A stretch of 64,000 nt of DNA from Desulfomonile tiedjei (GTDB lineage Bacteria; Desulfobacterota; Desulfomonilia; Desulfomonilales; Desulfomonilaceae): positions 1 to 64,000 of the forward strand of contig JACRDF010000041.1 in NCBI GenBank assembly GCA_016212925.1. The letters are read 5' to 3'. Below are positions 18,289 to 26,583 of this stretch, one piece after another. Positions within the stretch are counted from its first letter, which is position 1. The number at the start of each line of letters is the position of its first letter. The translations under genes were made by a program, and so were the position numbers. Under the pieces are notes generated by a model that saw only the letters and a list, made by a program, of their open reading frames with translations, ran no database searches and was not told where the DNA came from.

Positions 18289-18439
18289 AGAGACTCTCTT
18301 AATTCAATAGCATTGGGGGGAGGCCACAGGCCATTCAAGCCTTGACGGAGCAGTGGAGAGGCTGGCAATAAGCGCAGCCGGGGTCAAGTTCCGTCTCCCA
18401 TGGATTGCGCTGTATTGCCGGAAGTTCTTCAGCGGATCC

Positions 18440-18994
18440 TTACACCTCCGAGCCCTGGGGTCTATCCAACCTGTAAAGCAGAGGCAAAACAAACTCAAAG
18501 AAAGCTTGCCTGTTCATGTCCTGAACCGCCGCCTTGGCACGATTTAGGATGCTGGCCTGATCATCGCTGACAGGGTAAATGTCTGCGTGCTGGAGGCCGA
18601 ACCAAAGATGAAAGACCTTGAAAATCGGGGGCGATTCACCAGTCATTGATAGATACGTGACAATGGAATCCCAGATGAGAAATTCGGTCTGTCCAGGATT
18701 GAAAACAAGAAAGGCCTTCGAATCTTTATCCGCATGCTTGAAGAAGTTCTCCGCTTGCCGAAGCCTTTCTCGAACAAATTTTCTATGCTCTTTCTTGATA
18801 AAGTTATCAAGAATGATACCTCGTAAAGTGTTTTTGCCACCCTCATCGTGCCGACCGATATCTGCCATGATGTTGAATGCTGCTGCTGATAACGTATGGA
18901 CGGACACGACGTCACGTTCATAAAAGTACAGGTTTATTGCTGTCTCAAGCTGGCGACGGGCTGAATCAAGCTTGCTGATGCGAAAATCTGGCAT
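18440..18994 (-). CDS. Conserved hypothetical protein
   Basis: 184 residues, soluble, mostly helical. The first 50 residues (RRQLETAINLYFYERDVVSV then HTLSAAAFNIM) look like a scattered bacterial family of unknown function that I cannot name. No catalytic motif visible. It sits between the RAYT gene and the TA array, a mobile-type setting. The 145 nt before it (18295-18439) look degenerate. The 280 nt upstream (18995-19273) hold no gene, only a GGGGACACCATACTT motif near 19107, similar to 9614 and 56285. Confidence 0.6.
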   Translation of the reverse strand: MPDFRISKLDSARRQLETAINLYFYERDVVSVHTLSAAAFNIMADIGRHDEGGKNTLRGIILDNFIKKEHRKFVRERLRQAENFFKHADKDSKAFLVFNPGQTEFLIWDSIVTYLSMTGESPPIFKVFHLWFGLQHADIYPVSDDQASILNRAKAAVQDMNRQAFFEFVLPLLYRLDRPQGSEV

Positions 18995-19273
18995 GATTGT
19001 TTCTCCAGCAGCGTCTCATAAATCATTTAATGACGAAGTCACTCTTTGAAATTATAGTTTTTGGAATTCCAGCAAAGAGGTCCAGGGGAATTCCGGTATT
19101 CTGGGGACACCATACTTAATCCGGTTCCTGTGGGCAAGGACATAACATCCTGTAATACAGTTCACTATTCCTTGGGTCGGTTTGGAGGTTCTGGATGCGG
19201 GAGCGAAAAACAAAGAGGAACTCGGGTTTCTTGAATGAGAGCCCCTTCTTGCGTTTCTTACTACTCGCCTAAC

Positions 19274-19561
19274 CTACCTGCTCCAGGGAGTCTGTTGTGC
19301 GCCGTGAATTACCGCAAGAACATCAATCCGGTCGGGCCTTATGTAGTAGATAATCCGATACGGTCCTTCAATGACCTCTCGTATTTGTGGTGCATTGTAT
19401 TCCTGCACGACACGACCGGATAAAGGAAAGTCTCTGATTTGTTGACTGCGCGCGGTGAGACGATCGACAACTCTCTGGGCGTATTCCGGAGAGCTTTGAG
19501 TTATATAGTCATGAATGGCCCAGAGCTGTTCCAGCGCATTGTCTGTCCACTCGACCTTCAC
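19274..19561 (-). CDS. ParE/RelE-family toxin
   Basis: 95 residues with the compact RelE/ParE fold signature: VEWTDNALEQLWAIHDYI at the N-terminus, FPLSGRVVQEY in the middle and YRIIYYIRPDRIDVLAVIHG at the C-terminus. Proteins of this shape block gyrase (ParE) or cut mRNA on ribosomes (RelE); the YRIIYYI strand and the small size favour ParE. Its ATG overlaps the antitoxin stop by 4 nt (ATGA at 19558-19561), giving coupled translation. Confidence 0.87.
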   Translation of the reverse strand: MKVEWTDNALEQLWAIHDYITQSSPEYAQRVVDRLTARSQQIRDFPLSGRVVQEYNAPQIREVIEGPYRIIYYIRPDRIDVLAVIHGAQQTPWSR

Positions 19562-19746
19562 TTGTCGAGCCCAAACTTGGCACGAACCTCTTCAACACTA
19601 GTAGTACGCCCGGCCTCGCTGTCGGCAAGACCTTTCTCTATGGATTGACGCACATAAATTTCATGCATCAGATCGTCCCAAGTGGAATCGTCTGGCAGTC
19701 GATCCACTAAACGTCGGGCCTCTTCTTTTATGTTGGTACTCTCCAT
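19558..19746 (-). CDS. Antitoxin of the ParE-like toxin
   Basis: 62-residue acidic protein (MESTNIKEEARRLVDRLPDD, ending TSVEEVRAKFGLDK), typical of antitoxins paired with RelE/ParE toxins: a short ordered N-terminus and a helical tail that wraps the toxin. AAAGGAG seven nt before the ATG at 19746 fixes the start; a longer frame to 19812 would cover the promoter. Transcribed from the promoter in the repeat at 19773-19860. Confidence 0.8.
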   Translation of the reverse strand: MESTNIKEEARRLVDRLPDDSTWDDLMHEIYVRQSIEKGLADSEAGRTTSVEEVRAKFGLDK

Positions 19747-19772
19747 TGCCCACTCCTTTTGCCGACAACTGA

Positions 19773-19860
19773 CAACTGCCGTCATACTAGAACAGTTTGG
19801 ATTGCCCTGCAATTCTACCCCGTCGATTCAGCATGTAATTCCAGGGCCACCGTATTTATT
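19773..19860 (-). repeat. Promoter-bearing repeat, copy A
   Basis: About 88 bp, closely similar to 21155-21243 in the same orientation (shared core CCGTCGATTCAGC, then TGTAATTCCAGG). On the minus strand each copy carries a promoter reading into a TA gene. The two copies bracket the DUF433, HepT/MntA and HicB genes. Confidence 0.8.
19784..19812 (-). promoter_or_regulatory. Promoter of the ParE-type TA operon
   Basis: On the minus strand TTGCAG (19812-19807), a 17-bp spacer and TAGTAT (19789-19784) lie about 30-40 nt before the antitoxin start. The same boxes and spacing are kept in the second repeat copy. Confidence 0.65.
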
Positions 19861-19886
19861 TTGTTGTTGGCTCGGCGCCAGGAATC

Positions 19887-20132
19887 TCATGGATTAGACA
19901 CCGGGTCCGGAAGGGGATAGACCTTTTCGGCTTTCAGAACAGCACTGGCATAACCAAGACACGCGTGGATGTCTTCCCTGGTTAACCCAGGATAATTCTT
20001 CACTATTTCCTCTTCCGGCCACCCTTCCGCGAGCAGACCGACAATGAATTCCACTGCAAGCCGGGTGCCCTTTACAACTGGTTTGCCCGCGAGTATGCGT
20101 GGGTCTATGACAATTCTTTCCTGCCAGGTCAC
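19887..20132 (-). CDS. DUF433 antitoxin-like protein
   Basis: 81 residues of the DUF433 family, small winged-helix proteins usually paired with a DUF5615 PIN-like nuclease. The family hallmarks are clear: ERIVIDPRILAGKPVVKGTR, LLAEGWPEEEIVKNYP and LTREDIHACLGYA. The expected nuclease does not follow: the 75 nt downstream run straight into repeat copy A, so this half appears orphaned, perhaps by the recombination that duplicated the repeat. Confidence 0.85.
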   Translation of the reverse strand: MTWQERIVIDPRILAGKPVVKGTRLAVEFIVGLLAEGWPEEEIVKNYPGLTREDIHACLGYASAVLKAEKVYPLPDPVSNP

Positions 20133-20195
20133 CGAGAAGCCCTCCTTTTTGGATCTGACAAAACGGTGTGGGCCAACTCGACCGGGTGTGTCAAG

Positions 20196-20543
20196 TCATT
20201 GCTCCAGGCCCGCTAACTCCGAGAGAATCCCTTGGAGCTGAGCCTTCAGGGGGGGAAGATCAGCCTCGATAACACCCCACACAATGTCATAGTTGACGCG
20301 AAAATAATCGTGAACGAGGACATGTCGCATGCCGAGGACCTTCGGCCACGGGACCTCGGTGTGCCTTGCCCGTAGAGCGGGAGACAACTTGGAGGCCGCT
20401 TCGCCGAGGGTTTGCAACTGATAAATGATATAAGTCCGTATCAGCTCGTCCCTAAGAAAACGGTCCTTACCGAAAACAGCGTACTTTTCAATACTTGTTA
20501 CGGCTTCGACCATGTCCATGAGACGTGCTCGGTCATCTCTCAT
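20196..20543 (-). CDS. hepT: HepT-type HEPN ribonuclease toxin (DUF86)
   Basis: 115 residues, all-helical HEPN fold with the R-x4-H catalytic motif in [10 protein letters not shown]. HepT cuts RNA and is neutralised by its MntA partner through AMP transfer to a tyrosine next to the motif; the Y two residues after the His is present. The ATG overlaps the mntA stop by 4 nt, the normal arrangement. Confidence 0.88.
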   Translation of the reverse strand: MRDDRARLMDMVEAVTSIEKYAVFGKDRFLRDELIRTYIIYQLQTLGEAASKLSPALRARHTEVPWPKVLGMRHVLVHDYFRVNYDIVWGVIEADLPPLKAQLQGILSELAGLEQ

Positions 20544-20830
20544 AACGGGACCGCATCTCTGATTACATTCGACCGGACGTTCTCTCGGAGTCCTTGTTCC
20601 GGCACCACATCTACCGGAATGCCCAGTAGTTCCTGGAGTTCATAAAGGAATCCTCCGAGGTCAAAGAGGGTCCGCCCTGGCTCCATATCGATGAGGAAAT
20701 CTATATCGCTCTCAGGTCCGGCCTGCCTCCTCGCCACGGAGCCGAAGATTCGCACGTTTGAGGCGCCGTATCTCGCTGCCAACCGCAAGATGTCTTCCCG
20801 CTTTTCCTTTAACAGTTCGTTGATGCCCAT
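20540..20830 (-). CDS. mntA: MntA minimal nucleotidyltransferase antitoxin
   Basis: 96 residues, minimal nucleotidyltransferase with GS-x10-D-x-D ([19 protein letters not shown]) and a C-terminal helix ([15 protein letters not shown]). It AMPylates the HEPN toxin HepT in the characterised pairs, and sits directly upstream of hepT here. First gene of the pair. Confidence 0.88.
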   Translation of the reverse strand: MGINELLKEKREDILRLAARYGASNVRIFGSVARRQAGPESDIDFLIDMEPGRTLFDLGGFLYELQELLGIPVDVVPEQGLRENVRSNVIRDAVPL

Positions 20831-20881
20831 GACTGAATCCCTTGGTGTACGAGTGCTTATTCCTCAATCAGTTCCCGTATT

Positions 20882-21112
20882 TTATCCGGAACATCCTTCG
20901 CCAAATGGATATAATCCTTGAATTACGGCAAAAAGAGGAGGAATAGGCTCCCCGCGTACCGCGAGGCTCTCAAGATAAGCTCCTATGGCTTCTTTGACAT
21001 TTTCTATGGCTTCCTGGCGGGTTCGACTCTGTGATACGCATCCCGGCAGTGACGGAACCTCTGCCACAAAGACGCCATCCTCGTCTGGCTCAATCAAAAT
21101 ACGGTATTTCAT
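20882..21112 (-). CDS. HicB-family antitoxin with altered C-terminus
   Basis: 76 residues from the ATG at 21112 (MKYRILIEPDEDGVF), with the HicB core VAEVPSLPGCVSQSRTR and EAIENVKEAIGAYL. After GEPIPP the usual acidic tail is replaced by LFAVIQGLYPFGEGCSG, and no hicA follows. Just downstream, in another frame (20857 to about 20926, minus strand), [20 protein letters not shown] reads like the end of a different small gene, suggesting a fusion of two remnants. Likely a non-functional or orphan antitoxin. Its promoter is in repeat copy B. Confidence 0.7.
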   Translation of the reverse strand: MKYRILIEPDEDGVFVAEVPSLPGCVSQSRTRQEAIENVKEAIGAYLESLAVRGEPIPPLFAVIQGLYPFGEGCSG

Positions 21113-21154
21113 GATTCGCCCCGTCGATCCGGGAATTCCGCTGCCTCCAACCAC

Positions 21155-21243
21155 CAACTGCTGCCATATTAGAGCACTTTAGGATGCGCTGCAACGCTAT
21201 ACTCCGTCGATTCAGCGTGTAATTCCAGGCCACGATGTTTATT
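21155..21243 (-). repeat. Promoter-bearing repeat, copy B
   Basis: Second copy of the 88-bp repeat, upstream of the HicB gene. The differences from copy A are scattered substitutions and single-base indels, so the duplication is not recent. Confidence 0.8.
21166..21194 (-). promoter_or_regulatory. Promoter upstream of the HicB gene
   Basis: Minus-strand TTGCAG (21194-21189), 17 bp, TAATAT (21171-21166): the same boxes and spacing as copy A, with the -10 closer to consensus. Confidence 0.65.
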
Positions 21244-21305
21244 GGGCCTTGTGCTTGAACTTCCTCCGGTGTTCAGATTCCTTAGGGCTCGGGATTCCAA
21301 GGACA

Positions 21306-23486
21306 TCATGCTGAACCGGAACTATGTTCAATCCCAAGAAGCCTACGAATCAGTTCGTAAGCAGAAGCCGAGACCGACGTGAAACGGACGAGGCCTTCCG
21401 TTCCATCCGGCAGACCGCTGACCGAGATGACCTTGCCGTATATTTCCGGAGGTGCCTGGCTAGCTGGGCTTTGCTCCACAACCATTCGTATGTCTTCCCA
21501 CGATGAAATTTCTTTCTCGAACATTACTTTTGCCGAGATAAGCGATGCGTAAGTAATATGGCCGCCTTCTCCTTTGCCGGACATCATTTTCTGATCAAGC
21601 CGAAATACCCGGACTGGTACCCGCTCACCTATTCGGGTCAGTGTTTCATCCCTATCGCGCAGATAGGCCTCGTACTGGCCCGCAATGCCCTTCACGTCGT
21701 AGAGTTTGACCTTCCCGGGTACTCCTTTCATTGCAACGTCGAGCACTTGCGTCACGTCGAGTTTATCGGAGACCTTCTCATACGTTCCCTTACTGATCAA
21801 AACCTGTCCGCCTACGGTAAAGGATTCCATTCTTCCCGTGAAGTTGACTTGTGCTCCAACCGCCCCGTACTTGGCTCGTTTTTCCGACCCGATGTTACCA
21901 ACCACAACCTCGCCGGTGTTGACTGCGACTCCCATTTCGAGATGCGGCAAGCCATCGGCCTCGTTCTGAGCGTTGATTCCTTCCATGGCTAATTGCATCT
22001 TCAGGGCGCACGCCACGGCCAACTCCGGATGATTTTCCAGGGCTTCCGGTGCGCCAAAAAAAGCCAGAATACCATCCCCGATGATCTCATCGATGATCCC
22101 GCGGTGATCCAAGATGATGTCCACCATCTTGCCCAAATATCTGTTCAAAAACTTGATCACCTGCTCAGGGCTCATCGTCGAGGTGAGAGCAGTAAAGCCC
22201 CTCAGATCCGACATCATGATGGAAAGCTCTCTCATTTCTCCGCCGAGCCTGAGACCGTCTTTAGAGTCAAGAAGTCGCTTGACCACTTCTTGTGTCAAGT
22301 AGCGTCCGAAAGTGTCTTTTATGCGGTCTCTGTCCTTCAATCCCTCTGTCATTCGAGTGAAGGCCCGTGCCAACTGGCCCACCTCGTCATTGGATTGGAT
22401 ATCTCCCAAATCGATATCTAGATCGCCCGCGGCAACCTTGACCGTTTCATCGGCCATGCGGCGCAAAGGACGGCTGATAGAGCGTGCAACTAAAACGGAA
22501 GCGAACACCAGCAATACTATGCCAACCACTGCCAAGAGGATCGTTGTCCGGAAAAGATCCTCCACTTCTGCGAAAAGCTCTTTCTTTGGCAGGATGGCAG
22601 CCAGGGTCCACCCCGGAGGATTAATTCGCGTGAAAGCCAGGTAGGAATCGACTCCGGTAATGCCCGGACCAATGTCGTAGAAGCCTGATTCCTCAGTTAT
22701 CATCGCCCGGGCAAGCTCTTTGGCTCGCGGATCTTTCGCCTTATCAGCAGTATCGAATATTGACGAGCGCATAATTAGATCAGGATTTCGATTGGTGACA
22801 AAAGTCCCTTCATCCGAGATCACTGACAGGAATCCGGTTTCATAGACATGCTTGGAATTCGTAAGTTTATTCAACTGTTCCAGAGAGATATCCGCAGTTA
22901 CGACGGCCCTCAAGCGCGGTGTTGAGCCTTCCTCCTTTTCGCCAAACATGGGGCTCGCGTAGGTGATCATCGCTGCATTGCCACCGCCCTCATCAAAGTA
23001 AGGGTCTGTCCATACGGGCTTTCTCAGCTTCACAGGAACGCTGAACCAATTTTTGGAAAAGTAATTGTAAGATTCTGTGCCGAGCTGCTCGAACTTGATC
23101 TCGCCGTTTGCTCTAAAAAAATAAGGGGCAAATCTTTCAACATCCGGTTTGAACATATTGGGCAAAAAGGCCACAGTGGACCCGAAAACTCGATCATGCC
23201 CCGTGACCATGTGTCTGATATGGCGGAGAAGGGCCTCCTCATCCCAAGTGCTTGACTCCAAGAAGGCAGTTAAATCCTCGACTGCCTGAGCCACCAACAG
23301 AAATTCCTGCTCGATTTCATTGGCCAGAGAGGCGGTGAGATTCCGTGCGCTTTTCCCTGCCTCTTGCTTTATTAACTCTTTGGATCTACTGTAATTGACC
23401 CACAAGACCATGGCTAGAACCAGGCAAGTGCTGCCGAGAACCAGCAGAGCGATTTTGACGGCAATGCTTTTGCGAAGGGTTATCAT
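21306..23486 (-). CDS. Membrane class III adenylate/guanylate cyclase with Cache and HAMP domains
   Basis: 726-residue receptor cyclase. TM1 about residues 9-30, a periplasmic Cache sensor to about 310, TM2 about 315-340, HAMP (RSISRPLRRMADETVKVAAGD), then the cyclase domain: metal-binding Asp in IMMSDLRGFTAL and IIGDGILAFFGAP, and the transition-state Asn/Arg in GAQVNFTGRME. All needed residues are present, so cNMP synthesis is expected. The C-terminal 110 residues (IYGKVISVSGLPDG, then VRFTSVSASAYELI) look PilZ-like, tentatively. ATP versus GTP preference not assigned. It is upstream of nothing obvious; neighbours encode a module protein and a PilZ protein. Confidence 0.87.
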   Translation of the reverse strand: MITLRKSIAVKIALLVLGSTCLVLAMVLWVNYSRSKELIKQEAGKSARNLTASLANEIEQEFLLVAQAVEDLTAFLESSTWDEEALLRHIRHMVTGHDRVFGSTVAFLPNMFKPDVERFAPYFFRANGEIKFEQLGTESYNYFSKNWFSVPVKLRKPVWTDPYFDEGGGNAAMITYASPMFGEKEEGSTPRLRAVVTADISLEQLNKLTNSKHVYETGFLSVISDEGTFVTNRNPDLIMRSSIFDTADKAKDPRAKELARAMITEESGFYDIGPGITGVDSYLAFTRINPPGWTLAAILPKKELFAEVEDLFRTTILLAVVGIVLLVFASVLVARSISRPLRRMADETVKVAAGDLDIDLGDIQSNDEVGQLARAFTRMTEGLKDRDRIKDTFGRYLTQEVVKRLLDSKDGLRLGGEMRELSIMMSDLRGFTALTSTMSPEQVIKFLNRYLGKMVDIILDHRGIIDEIIGDGILAFFGAPEALENHPELAVACALKMQLAMEGINAQNEADGLPHLEMGVAVNTGEVVVGNIGSEKRAKYGAVGAQVNFTGRMESFTVGGQVLISKGTYEKVSDKLDVTQVLDVAMKGVPGKVKLYDVKGIAGQYEAYLRDRDETLTRIGERVPVRVFRLDQKMMSGKGEGGHITYASLISAKVMFEKEISSWEDIRMVVEQSPASQAPPEIYGKVISVSGLPDGTEGLVRFTSVSASAYELIRRLLGIEHSSGSA

Positions 23487-23677
23487 TTCCGGAAACCACC
23501 TTTGCCCATCAACCCCCAGGAAACCGGTCCGGATAGTGAATGAATTCTCTATCGGAGTCCCGGTTTGGATAGGAAGTCAGGTCGGTTAGGAAGCGGTTGA
23601 CGGGCTGCGCAGGCCGATTTCTTTTTAACATGGGAGATCATCGGACTCTGCTGGGCAACACCGCGTCATCATTGCTT

Positions 23678-24613
23678 TCATTGGCTCACATACCCTCGAG
23701 ATATAAGCGAAAGCCGAATCGAGGCTTTCGCGTTCTTGTTGCCAATGGACGCGACCATCCTTGCCACGCCGCTTTTCAGCAATTGCCCTGTTTGGGCGGC
23801 ATTGCGGCCGTACAATTCCTCGTTTTCGTCTGCCAGCCGTTTCATTTCGTCGAGGAATCTGTCCGTCTCATCTAGCGCGGAAAAAACCATAAACGCGACT
23901 TCTTCTTCCGACCAGCTCGTGCCCTTTGCGGTCCCCGCCGCGGCGGCAATCAGGCGTTTCACCCGTTCCAATGAAGCCTCGAAATCGGGTTTGCTGCTCA
24001 TTGACAGATTGTTTCGACAGTCGTCGAGGACCTGCTTGTACGCGTTCATGCGCTTGCTCTTGAAGTAGGTCTCGACGCCAAAGCCGATTAGCGCAAGTAC
24101 CAGCAGTACGCCGACAACACAGACCATGATCGCAATCAATTTGTGGTCTCCAAAAAACTGAGCCAGCTTGCCGCGACTGCGTATCTGGGCATGTGCTGCT
24201 CCAAAATCCCCTTCTTCGTCATAATCTCGAACTCCGCTTTCAGCTTGAGGTCGTTTTTCGGTTCTTAGGTGACCGGTCGAATTGCTTACGCCTTCCTGTT
24301 CGCCAAACCCATCGCGAGGAACGGGGGTCGCGGTCACCCGCGACAATAAAACTCCGCATTTGGGGCAGTCTAGTGATTTGCCGTTCAAGGGGAAGCCACA
24401 GGAGGGGCATGGTGCGTGGTCTATTGTGCGATGAGGTTGCCTTTCCTCGCCATGAGATCCTTCGGTGTTTCGCGACAAACCTATTTGCTCGATCCTTGCA
24501 CGAACTTTCGCAAGCCCTGCGGCATTGATCCCGTATTTCTCCATCACGGCATGATCACTCATACCGGACTTGAGGTCTTCGTGGACCTGACGAGCGCTAA
24601 TCTTCTTTGACAT
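23678..24613 (-). CDS. Membrane protein with N-terminal KSGM module and zinc ribbon
   Basis: 311 residues. Residues 4-46 (SARQVHEDLKSGMSDHAVME, then KYGINAAGLAKV) are one copy of a short helical module that recurs in three other proteins of this window. It is followed by a zinc ribbon (C69-C72, C83-C86), a charged linker, one membrane helix (about 157-180) and a 130-residue helical domain ending RLSLISRGYVSQ. The start at 24613 has GGGGGAAA upstream; the longer frame to 24652 is unlikely. Family and function not recognised. One helix preceded by a soluble zinc-binding part suggests a cytoplasmic N-terminus and periplasmic C-terminus. Confidence 0.75.
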   Translation of the reverse strand: MSKKISARQVHEDLKSGMSDHAVMEKYGINAAGLAKVRARIEQIGLSRNTEGSHGEERQPHRTIDHAPCPSCGFPLNGKSLDCPKCGVLLSRVTATPVPRDGFGEQEGVSNSTGHLRTEKRPQAESGVRDYDEEGDFGAAHAQIRSRGKLAQFFGDHKLIAIMVCVVGVLLVLALIGFGVETYFKSKRMNAYKQVLDDCRNNLSMSSKPDFEASLERVKRLIAAAAGTAKGTSWSEEEVAFMVFSALDETDRFLDEMKRLADENEELYGRNAAQTGQLLKSGVARMVASIGNKNAKASIRLSLISRGYVSQ

Positions 24614-24964
24614 GCCATTTCCCCCACCTGAATTAGCCGAGAAGCCGAGCATATTACAGACCGACTTGCTTGACGAAGGAATTCTCGCCGATAGCTAAAG
24701 CATATCTCTTCGTTTTTTCTTCAGTCAAGCACTATCGGAGAAAAGGGTCAGGCCCATTGCTTTTGCGATGGCAACCTGCCGAATGTGGCCCCGGTTACAG
24801 ACGTTGCATGATGGAACGCCGTCGAATACAATGGATTCCATTGACAGTCACGCCCGATTGGAGCTTGAGGAGCGAAGGTGGTCGTTAACACCAGCCCCTG
24901 CAAGATCTTGGGCGATCCAAACGGTGCCGATCGACATTGACGAGGTGAGTGGGAGAACGTGGAA
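24614..24964. other. Divergent intergenic region
   Basis: 350 nt between divergently transcribed genes; it must hold both promoters, but none stands out. An inverted repeat CCGATAG ... CTATCGG near 24690-24733 spans a T-rich loop. No gene seen. Confidence 0.4.
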
Positions 24965-25768
24965 ATGATTCAACTAAACAACGCCATGGAGATCTTCAAG
25001 ATTCTACCAAAGACCAATTGCCGGGACTGTAGGGTTCCGACATGTTTTGCTTTTGCCGCGGCTGTCTTCAAGGGTGATAAGGGCCTGGAGGAATGCGTCC
25101 ATATACCAAAGGCCAACCTGGAGACGTTCAGTGTCCAGAACTCTCAGTCCAGGACTTTGGACCGGGAACAGGAACAAGCGCTGGCACAATTGAAGCGGAA
25201 AATCGCCGGAGTAGATTTGGGTTCTTCCGCCGCGAGGTTGGGCGCTTCGTTTTCGGAGGAAAAACTCGCGGTCAAGTGCCTTGGCAAGGACTTCCATGTC
25301 GATTCCCAGGGAAATGTCACTTCTGACTGCCACGTGCATGGGTGGGTCACAATACCGCTCTTAAACTATGTTGTGGGTTGCTCCGGGAAGCCCGTTTCAG
25401 GCAACTGGGTCCCCATGCGTGAACTCAAGAATGGGGCCACGTGGGCTCGCCTTTTCGGCCAGCGGTGTGAAAAGCCGTTGAAGCAAGTTGCCGATACTCA
25501 TACAGATCTGTTTGAGCATATGATCCAAATCTTCAGCGCGAAATCTGCGCCTAATGCCTTTAATTCGGACATTGCAGTAATATTGCACCCTCTTCCGAGG
25601 ATACCGATGCTCATTTGTTACTGGAAGCCGGACGACGGCATGGAATCATCGCTGAATGTTTTCTTCGACGACACAGCGGAAGACAATCTGGTTGTTGATT
25701 CACTCTACACGCTTGCCACCGGGCTCGTGATGATGTTCGAAAAAATCGCGGTCACCCACGGCAAGTAA
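24965..25768 (+). CDS. Fe-S/DUF3786 protein, CODH/ACS-gamma-like
   Basis: 267 residues. The N-terminus (PKTNCRDCRVPTCFAFAAAV, further Cys near residue 43) is the four-cysteine Fe-S domain of the CO dehydrogenase/acetyl-CoA synthase gamma subunit and related corrinoid activators. The rest matches DUF3786 (LNYVVGCSGKPVSGNWVPMR; DDTAEDNLVVDSLYTLATGL). Family members occur in anaerobes and are guessed to act in corrinoid or reductive activation; function unproven. ATG 24965 sits 9 nt after GGGAG; a GTG at 24959 is possible. Confidence 0.82.
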   Translation: MIQLNNAMEIFKILPKTNCRDCRVPTCFAFAAAVFKGDKGLEECVHIPKANLETFSVQNSQSRTLDREQEQALAQLKRKIAGVDLGSSAARLGASFSEEKLAVKCLGKDFHVDSQGNVTSDCHVHGWVTIPLLNYVVGCSGKPVSGNWVPMRELKNGATWARLFGQRCEKPLKQVADTHTDLFEHMIQIFSAKSAPNAFNSDIAVILHPLPRIPMLICYWKPDDGMESSLNVFFDDTAEDNLVVDSLYTLATGLVMMFEKIAVTHGK

Positions 25769-25966
25769 GGAGCGATTCCACTTATGTCAAGGACGTTCCG
25801 AGCCCGCTGGATGGTCAGGGATGGAGGCAAGTATATTGTTTTTGCAGCGCCGACTTCCAGCCCTGACCTCCTTTATGCATTTGTGTTCCTATTGACTTGA
25901 GATTCTGCCATAATACTTACCAAGAATCTGGACCGGTTTTTGGGGGGTGGGTCGGCGGAGGTCCAA

Positions 25967-26491
25967 ATGATAACGAATGACGAAGGCTCTTTGATTGACG
26001 ATGTTCGGCGTGGTGTAATTGATTCGGAGTTGATGGAGAAATATCGGTTGTCCGCTGCGAACCTGCGCAGAAGGCTTCTCCAGCTAATGAGCGAACAGGC
26101 GGTAAATTCTGCACATGTCTACTGGAGGCCCATACTCTACGACTACGAGGCCAGTGACAGCGACAGAAGAGTCACACCACGTTACCCCCTTGAGTTGCTC
26201 TTAACAGTCAACGCCATGGAGTCTCCGGAATCGACTTCAGGGCTCCTGGTCGACATTAATGAAAAGGGCGGTTGCGTAAAGGGTATGCGCCCACCTCTTG
26301 GCGTGATGCTAGCTTTAAGAATTGATACCGGGGGACTAGTGTCAGCCGACGAGATAGTACTTGAGGCCGTCTTTCGTTGGGAGGAACCAGAGGGCGACGC
26401 TGACTTTCTGGCGGGATTTGAGATAGTGAATATTTCTCAAGGCAACGCGGTTCTTCTCAGAGAATTAATTCGGACGATTGTTCACGGGTAA
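25967..26491 (+). CDS. PilZ-domain protein with N-terminal KSGM-type module
   Basis: 174 residues. Residues 6-45 (DDVRRGVIDSELMEKYRLSA) are a divergent copy of the recurring module. Residues 66-170 are a PilZ domain: the c-di-GMP motif RVTPR is present (RxxxR), and the second motif is DINEKGG, with Asn for the usual Ser. PilZ proteins change partner interaction on binding c-di-GMP; here the module may be the output. GGAGG (25957-25961) five nt before ATG 25967 fixes the start. The 200 nt upstream hold no gene. Confidence 0.8.
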   Translation: MITNDEGSLIDDVRRGVIDSELMEKYRLSAANLRRRLLQLMSEQAVNSAHVYWRPILYDYEASDSDRRVTPRYPLELLLTVNAMESPESTSGLLVDINEKGGCVKGMRPPLGVMLALRIDTGGLVSADEIVLEAVFRWEEPEGDADFLAGFEIVNISQGNAVLLRELIRTIVHG

Positions 26492-26583
26492 CGTCCTTAA
26501 CTGCGCAACGGTTCCCCCTTTTATCCCATTTCCCATCAGCTCGGGATTTTACCACAACGGGAAAGAGGAGAGGTAGCGGCCGC

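Noticed and set aside
19773-21243. TA array as integron cassettes with attC sites
   Set aside because: The repeats have no attC core boxes (GTTRRRY/RYYYAAC) and no integrase is nearby; they are better described as promoter repeats.
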